Source: an uncultured Dorea sp. (GTDB lineage: Bacteria; Bacillota_A; Clostridia; Lachnospirales; Lachnospiraceae). Taken from it: a stretch of DNA of 64,000 nucleotides. The stretch lies in NCBI GenBank assembly GCA_910578865.1, contig CAJTRM010000012.1, positions 1-64,000 of the forward strand, written 5' to 3'. A program made the position numbers and the translations under genes. Of the stretch, positions 59,137 through 64,000 are shown in pieces (the first letter of the stretch is position 1; each line of letters begins with the position of its first letter). The notes below the pieces were generated by a model that made no database searches, was not told where the DNA came from, and saw only the letters and a program-made list of their open reading frames with translations.

Positions 59137-61050
59137 TTATTTGAGGGTCTCCAGATTTCGGAGCCAGGCGGCAGCGCAGGCGTCGCTGGGCATACGCCAG
59201 TCCCCTCTCGGAGAGAGGGCCACGGTTCCTACCTTCGGGCCGTCCGGAAGACAGGAACGCTTGAACTGCTGGCTGAAGAACCTGCGGTAGAAGATATTCA
59301 TCCATTTCAGGACCGTCTCACTGTCGTATTCTCCGTCAAATGCCTGAAGCGCCAGACGGTACACCTTACCCGGCTCATAGCCGAACCGCAGCATATAGTA
59401 AAGGTAAAAATCATGCAATTCATAAGGCCCCACCAGATCCTCTGTTTTCTGCGCGATCTGCCCGTCTTCAGGCGGCAGCAGTTCCGGGCTCACCGGAGTA
59501 TCCAGTACATCATAAAGAACCTCCTTTAATTCCTCATCCTCACAAGTATCCGCATAGTAATGAACAAGATGGCGTACCAGCGTCTTCGGCACAGAAGCGT
59601 TGACACCATACATAGACATATGATCCCCATTGTAAGTCGCCCATCCAAGGGCAAGCTCCGACATGTCCCCGGTCCCAAGTACAAGCCCTCCGGTCTGGTT
59701 GGCAATATCCATCAGCACCTGGGTACGTTCCCTGGCCTGTGCATTTTCATAGGTCACGTCGTGACTTTCTATCTCGTGCCCGATATCAAGAAAATGGCGG
59801 GCCACCGACTCGGCAATCGGCACTTCACGGAGGCTTGCTCCCAGCTTCACCGACATTTTACATGCATTCTGGTAGGTCCGGTCCGTGGTTCCAAAGCAAG
59901 GCATCGTCACGGCTACAATTCCTGACCGATCCTTTGAAAGAGCATCAAATGCCTTTGCCGCCACCAAAAGGGCAAGTGTCGAGTCAAGCCCCCCGGATAT
60001 CCCCACTACCACACTTTTAGATCCCGTATGGGAAAGACGCTTCTTAAGCCCCATAGCCTGGATCGCCAAAATCTCTTCACAGCGTTTTGCACGCTCTTTC
60101 TCTTCCCCGGGAACAAATGGCCTGGAAGGAAATTTCCTGGTAAGACAGGTATCCTCCACAGAAAGATGGAACGGAATCCTCATCAGCCTCCTCTGCTGAT
60201 CCATCTGGAAGGTTGTGTTCTTCCGCCGCTCTCCGAGCAGTTTCTGGATGTCGATCTCCGTATATACAACTCCATTCTCAAATCGTTTCCCTTCTGCCAG
60301 GAGAACTCCATTCTCTGCGATCATGTTATGTCCGCCAAACACAAGGTCTGTGGTGGACTCTCCTTCTCCTGCATTGGCATAAATGTATCCGCAGATCAGC
60401 CGTGCGGACTGCCCCTCTATCAGGCTCCGCCGGTAAGCAGCCTTTCCGATGGTCTCATCACTGGCAGAACAGTTGGCGATCAGGACCGCTCCTTCTCTTG
60501 CCGCCTGGATGCTTGGGGGAACCGGACACCATACATCCTCGCAGATCTCTGCGGAAATGATCAACTCCTCCATCTCCTCCGCTGCAAACAGCAGCTGCGG
60601 CCCAAAGGGAATCTCCCGGCCGTCAAACCGGATCATCCTCGCAGTATCAGGCCCCTTGCAAAACTGGCGCATCTCATAAAACTCACCATAATTCGGAAGA
60701 AAGCTCTTAGTCGTAAACCCAAGGATCTCCCCGCGGTTAAGAGCCGCAGCCGTATTATACAGCTTACCTTCCACGGCAAGCGGTACTCCCACAAAGTAGA
60801 GCCCGTTCTTATCCTTCGTATGGGCCGCAACCTTACAAAGCCCGCGCATCGCATCCTTAAGGAGAACCTCCTGCGTGAAAAGATCCCCGCAGGTATATCC
60901 GGTCATACACAATTCCGGAAACACAACGATCCCGGCCCCTTCTTTCTCTGTCTCGTCTATCATACGGCAGATCTGCCGTGCATTATAATCCGCATCTGCA
61001 ACCCGGATCTCCGGCGTAGCTGCAGCTGCCTTAACAAAACCATCCTTCAT
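59137..61050 (-). CDS. nadE: Glutamine-dependent NAD+ synthetase
   Basis: Final step of NAD synthesis: amidates deamido-NAD with ammonia from glutamine. The 637 residues comprise an N-terminal nitrilase-type glutaminase (1-290; FPELCMTGYTCGD, KSFLPNYGEFYE, SAEICEDVW with the catalytic Glu, Lys, Cys) and a C-terminal synthetase. The latter has the PP-loop VVGISGGLDSTLALL and GTGDMSELALGWATYNGDHM. I start at ATG 61050, 9 bases after GGAGG; ATG 61059 directly abuts that site. It is the third gene of a methyltransferase-hslO-nadE unit. Confidence 0.95.
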   Translation of the reverse strand: MKDGFVKAAAATPEIRVADADYNARQICRMIDETEKEGAGIVVFPELCMTGYTCGDLFTQEVLLKDAMRGLCKVAAHTKDKNGLYFVGVPLAVEGKLYNTAAALNRGEILGFTTKSFLPNYGEFYEMRQFCKGPDTARMIRFDGREIPFGPQLLFAAEEMEELIISAEICEDVWCPVPPSIQAAREGAVLIANCSASDETIGKAAYRRSLIEGQSARLICGYIYANAGEGESTTDLVFGGHNMIAENGVLLAEGKRFENGVVYTEIDIQKLLGERRKNTTFQMDQQRRLMRIPFHLSVEDTCLTRKFPSRPFVPGEEKERAKRCEEILAIQAMGLKKRLSHTGSKSVVVGISGGLDSTLALLVAAKAFDALSKDRSGIVAVTMPCFGTTDRTYQNACKMSVKLGASLREVPIAESVARHFLDIGHEIESHDVTYENAQARERTQVLMDIANQTGGLVLGTGDMSELALGWATYNGDHMSMYGVNASVPKTLVRHLVHYYADTCEDEELKEVLYDVLDTPVSPELLPPEDGQIAQKTEDLVGPYELHDFYLYYMLRFGYEPGKVYRLALQAFDGEYDSETVLKWMNIFYRRFFSQQFKRSCLPDGPKVGTVALSPRGDWRMPSDACAAAWLRNLETLK

Positions 61051-61076
61051 ACGCTCCATCCTCCGTTCTGTGGCAT

Positions 61077-61955
61077 TTACTTTTTACTTCTTTTTATGAT
61101 CCGCTTCAGGTCTTCCACCGTGTATCGGTAAGCGCTGTTGCAGAAATGACATTTCACCTCAATATCCTCGCCTTCGTCGATCATATCCTGGATATCCTTC
61201 CTCCCGATACCGGCAACTGCGTGTTCTACACGCTCCTTAGAACAATTGCAGCAAAACTGTGTCGGCATCCGATCCGTAAACTCCAGCCCTACGTTTCCCA
61301 ACAGTTCCTGAAGCAGATCCTCCGCTGTATAGCCCTGATCAAGGAGCTCTGTCACAGAAGTGATACTCTTAAGGTTTTCCTCAATCTGACTAATGGTCTC
61401 CTCCTGAGCAAACGGCATCATCTGGATAATAAATCCTCCCGCCGTTTTCACCGTATTATCTTTCTCCATCAGCACACCAAGCCCCACGGAAGAAGGAACC
61501 TGCTCTGAATTCGCAAAATAATACGTAAGATCCTCTGCAATCTCACTCGTTACAAGAATCGTCTGTCCACAATACGGCTCCTTCAGCCCCATGTCCTTGA
61601 CCACCAGCAGCATACCGATGCCCACGGCCCCGCTTACATCCAGTTTTCCGTCTTTCGGAGGGAGCATGACACCCGGCACATCCACATATCCTTTTACATC
61701 GGCCTTACTGTCTGCGGTCACGGTAATCCCCCGAAGCGGGCCGTCTCCCCGAATCTTAAGGGTAAGCATATCTGTATCATTTTTCATCATACTTCCCATC
61801 ATAGCTCCGGCGGTAAGCAGGCGGCCAAGAGCCGCAGTAGCCACCGGACTTGTCCCGTGCCGTCTTCTTGCTTCCTCCACCGTCTGCCTCGTCACAGCCG
61901 CAAATGCACGGACCTGCCCCTCTGCTGCCGTTGCCCTTACAATATAATCTTCCAT
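61077..61955 (-). CDS. hslO: Redox-regulated chaperone Hsp33
   Basis: Holding chaperone activated by oxidation and unfolding. The 292 residues start DYIVRATAAEGQVRAFAAVT, include GPLRGITVTADSKADVKGYV, and end with the redox zinc centre C236-x-C238 and C269-x2-C272. All four cysteines are present. It lies 21 bases downstream of the methyltransferase gene. Confidence 0.96.
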   Translation of the reverse strand: MEDYIVRATAAEGQVRAFAAVTRQTVEEARRRHGTSPVATAALGRLLTAGAMMGSMMKNDTDMLTLKIRGDGPLRGITVTADSKADVKGYVDVPGVMLPPKDGKLDVSGAVGIGMLLVVKDMGLKEPYCGQTILVTSEIAEDLTYYFANSEQVPSSVGLGVLMEKDNTVKTAGGFIIQMMPFAQEETISQIEENLKSITSVTELLDQGYTAEDLLQELLGNVGLEFTDRMPTQFCCNCSKERVEHAVAGIGRKDIQDMIDEGEDIEVKCHFCNSAYRYTVEDLKRIIKRSKK

Positions 61956-61976
61956 ATGTTAGTATCCTCTTTTCTG

Positions 61977-62735
61977 TTATTTTCTATTCTCCCTCGCCAC
62001 CACACAAATACGTTCACTGGTATCCGACGGGGAATTTTTTGTATAGGCGTCATATGCAGCCACAAATTTAAGCCCCGACGCCTCAACAAGCCTTCTGATC
62101 TGTTCAAGGGTGTATGCCTTCTGGTAATGAATCTCCTGATATTTTCTATAGAGATCCGTCCCTCCTTCGCATTTCACGAACAACGTCAGTTCATATTCAT
62201 TCAGCTTCTCCCTGTCATCATAATAATTATCCCAGATAAAGCTGCACTCCTGACGGTCCTCAGCGATCACCTGATCTCCCAGAAGCTCTCTGTACTTATA
62301 TTCTGTATTAAAGTCAAATATAAATATTCCTCCCGGGTCAAGGTAATTGTCTGCCAGCCGGAACATGCCGGTAAGTTCTTCCTCCTCCGTGATATAATTC
62401 ACGCAGTCACACACACTGACAATAGCCCTCACGGTACCGTACAGCTCAAATTCCCGCATATCCTGCAGAAGATAGAGGATATCATGCCCACTTTCCTTAC
62501 GCTTTTTAAGGGCAAGTTCCAGCATCTCTTCCGAATTGTCCACTCCGATCATATCGTAGCCCTTTTCTGCCAGAAGTTCTGTCATACTTCCTGTTCCGCA
62601 CCCAAGATCCAGCACCAGGCCTTCCTCGATCTGGTATTCCTTCAGAATATCCTGGATATCATCTGCCCATTCCTCATATGGGACGTTGTCCATAAAAGTA
62701 TCATAAACTTCTGCGAAATTCGTATAAGCCTCCAC
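61977..62735 (-). CDS. SAM-dependent class I methyltransferase
   Basis: 252 residues from GTG 62735 (MEAYTNFAEVYDTFMDNVPY, the customary start), five bases after CAGGAGG; the frame is open to 62774. Motif I is VLDLGCGTGSMTELLAEKG, followed by VDNSEEMLELA, VCDCVNYI and GGIFIFDFNTEYK. It resembles widespread clostridial methyltransferases of unknown substrate. First gene of the unit with hslO and nadE. Confidence 0.9.
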   Translation of the reverse strand: MEAYTNFAEVYDTFMDNVPYEEWADDIQDILKEYQIEEGLVLDLGCGTGSMTELLAEKGYDMIGVDNSEEMLELALKKRKESGHDILYLLQDMREFELYGTVRAIVSVCDCVNYITEEEELTGMFRLADNYLDPGGIFIFDFNTEYKYRELLGDQVIAEDRQECSFIWDNYYDDREKLNEYELTLFVKCEGGTDLYRKYQEIHYQKAYTLEQIRRLVEASGLKFVAAYDAYTKNSPSDTSERICVVARENRK

Positions 62736-62792
62736 ATTTTCCTCCTGATTCCGTTCACCGGCCATCTGCCTCACATAATACTTTCACTCAAA

Positions 62793-62820
62793 ATTATAGC
62801 ATAAAAACGGGAAGTTTCAA
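62793..62820 (-). promoter_or_regulatory. Sigma-A promoter of methyltransferase-hslO-nadE
   Basis: On the minus strand TTGAAA (62815-62820) and a perfect TATAAT (62793-62798) are 16 bases apart. The -35 box lies within the right half of the preceding terminator hairpin. Confidence 0.7.
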
Positions 62821-62834
62821 TCGAAACCTCCCGT
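62801..62834 (-). terminator. Terminator of the NlpC/P60 gene
   Basis: A 12-bp stem with one mismatch (62807-62818, 62823-62834, 4-base loop) is followed on the minus strand by TTTTTAT. It lies 36 bases after the hydrolase stop and overlaps the next promoter. Confidence 0.85.
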
Positions 62835-62869
62835 GATCTTTCCTTCTATGTAACTTCTATGTAACTGAT

Positions 62870-64000
62870 CTACCAGTACCGTCTCACCGCCAGCACCGTC
62901 TTATAATTAGCCGGTGAGGTTGTCTTAATTCCTCCCTTTGGATACGGAGCACTGTTGGACGCATGTACGATCGTGTTATTACCGATGTAGATCCCCACAT
63001 GGCCGCTGTAGCATACCACATCCCCCGGAAGCATTTCAGAATATTTTACGGCCTTTCCGCCTGTACGCTGAGCCGAGGAACTTCTCGGGACACTGATCCC
63101 GAACTGCTTATGGATCTGCTGTACAAACCCGGAACAGTCAATTCCGTTAGTGAGGCTGTTACCGCCGAACACATATTTATTTCCCACATACTGCAGGCCC
63201 TTATTGGCAATCTGCTGTCCCCTGGATGCATTACTCGGTGCAGACGGCTTGCTCTCTTCCTCTTTATCCGAATCCGGTTTTGAAGAAGAACTGTCACCGG
63301 ACGGCTTTGAGGATCCTCCCGAGGATTCACCCTGAGACGGCTTACCCGACGAGCCGGAGGAAGAATCACCCTGGGACGGCTTATTTGACGAACCGGAGGA
63401 AGAACCGCCGGACGATTCTGCTGCCGCAGCCTCCGCCTCCTTTTTGGCAGTCTCCTCTGCTTGTGCAAGAGCTTCAGACTGTCTGGTCAGTTCCGCCAGC
63501 TGCTCTGCCGCCTCTTCTTTGGCCTGCTCAAGCTGACTGTCAAAATCAGCAATCTGGCTTCTCATCCGCGTCAGCGTTCCCTCCAGATTGGTCTTCTGAC
63601 TGTCCATCTCCTTTGCCATGTCCTGCATCTCTGCCTGCTGAGACTCAAGCTCCGTCTTTAAATCCTTGACTTCATTCTTGGTCTTCACATACTCATCCAG
63701 CATATGCCGGTCATAATCATGGACATTCTGTACATATTCCGCTCTGTTCACAAGGTCTGCATATGACTTGGAATCTGCAATTGTTTCAAAGAAGGTCGTA
63801 TCACCTTCCTCGTACATGTATTTGATACGAAGCTTCATATCTTCGTACTGCTTCTCTTCATCTGCCTTTGCCTTCTCAAGATCAGTCTCAGCCTGCGTGA
63901 TCCTGCCCTGCTGCGTCTCCATGTCCTGCTTCAGCGCGTCAATATCCACCAGAAGCGCAACAAGCTCTTTATTGACACTGGATGCCTGTGCCTCAGCCTG
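62870..64000 (-). CDS. PcsB-like NlpC/P60 peptidoglycan hydrolase (5' end outside window)
   Basis: Partial gene; the reading frame continues through position 64000, so signal peptide and start are missing. The visible N-terminal ~190 residues are a coiled coil of the PcsB/CwlO type (ETQQGRITQAETDLEKAKAD, IKYMYEEGDTTFFETIADSK). A Ser/Gly/Lys/Pro linker of about 70 residues with repeated SSG-KPSQG units follows. The C-terminal NlpC/P60 domain has the catalytic Cys in NGIDCSGFVQQ and His in YSGHVGIYIG and TIVHASNS. It should cleave stem peptides during cell separation; in relatives the coil is engaged by FtsEX. Confidence 0.93.
   Translation of the reverse strand, partial: QAEAQASSVNKELVALLVDIDALKQDMETQQGRITQAETDLEKAKADEEKQYEDMKLRIKYMYEEGDTTFFETIADSKSYADLVNRAEYVQNVHDYDRHMLDEYVKTKNEVKDLKTELESQQAEMQDMAKEMDSQKTNLEGTLTRMRSQIADFDSQLEQAKEEAAEQLAELTRQSEALAQAEETAKKEAEAAAAESSGGSSSGSSNKPSQGDSSSGSSGKPSQGESSGGSSKPSGDSSSSKPDSDKEEESKPSAPSNASRGQQIANKGLQYVGNKYVFGGNSLTNGIDCSGFVQQIHKQFGISVPRSSSAQRTGGKAVKYSEMLPGDVVCYSGHVGIYIGNNTIVHASNSAPYPKGGIKTTSPANYKTVLAVRRYW

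Overview
The window reads as chromosomal DNA of a gut-type anaerobic Firmicute, most likely Lachnospiraceae. The evidence is strong AGGAGG-type ribosome sites, a glycyl-radical microcompartment locus, an hrcA-grpE-dnaK-dnaJ operon with a CIRCE element, Hsp33, a family II pyrophosphatase and a clostridial sigma-54. The species cannot be named from sequence alone. Almost every gene is on the minus strand; only a PHP phosphoesterase, a MATE transporter and an S1-domain protein are on the plus strand. I see no tRNA, rRNA, insertion sequence or CRISPR array.

Positions 52-18380 hold a sugar-diol region. The main part (3668-18380) is a glycyl-radical-enzyme bacterial microcompartment of the fucose/rhamnose type. 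It encodes a class II fuculose-phosphate-type aldolase, a B12-independent propanediol dehydratase with its activase, PduP, PduL, PduQ, a Zn alcohol dehydrogenase, the PduS/PduT electron-transfer pair, a PduO-C/GlcG-like protein, an EutP/PduV-like GTPase and seven shell proteins. The inferred route is ketose-1-phosphate to DHAP plus lactaldehyde, then 1,2-propanediol, propanal, and finally propanol or propionyl phosphate. Five enzymes carry terminal encapsulation-like helices. A DeoR regulator lies inside the locus, and TTGTTTCT-type candidate operators flank its two promoters. A strong terminator ends this unit. A separate module follows (LacI regulator, class II aldolase, FGGY kinase) with its own promoter and a perfect 20-bp palindromic operator.

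Positions 18680-21640 hold a PHP phosphoesterase, an orphan ParA-type ATPase and rpoN, which has its own promoter.

Positions 21644-45240 are one long run of minus-strand genes for an extracellular polysaccharide. Its first five genes have the Gram-positive pel order D-E-A-F-G, with PelD fused to an N-terminal SDR/epimerase domain. They are followed by a GT4, a large GT-C-like membrane protein, a DUF4874/DUF4832 protein, a Wzx flippase, an F420-dehydrogenase-type iron-sulfur protein, a pyruvyl transferase, an ABC exporter, several GT2 enzymes and a DUF2304 protein. The candidate promoter for the whole run has a 10-base G/C homopolymer in the spacer between its -35 and -10 boxes, the architecture of phase-variable promoters. 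I consider this the most exciting signal in the window.

Positions 45307-50618 hold the heat-shock operon with CIRCE, promoter and terminator. The rest (50640-64000) is mostly housekeeping: a small hypothetical protein, RarA, TcdA, a polysaccharide deacetylase, MATE, a flavin reductase behind a 36-bp tandem repeat, CBS-containing Mn pyrophosphatase, an S1 protein, glutamine-dependent NAD synthetase, Hsp33, a methyltransferase and the 3' part of a PcsB-like NlpC/P60 hydrolase cut by the window end.

No gene-free stretch exceeds 300 bases. Start codons were moved from the longest open frame where a ribosome site or the family's usual N-terminus argued for it; the alternatives are given in the entries.
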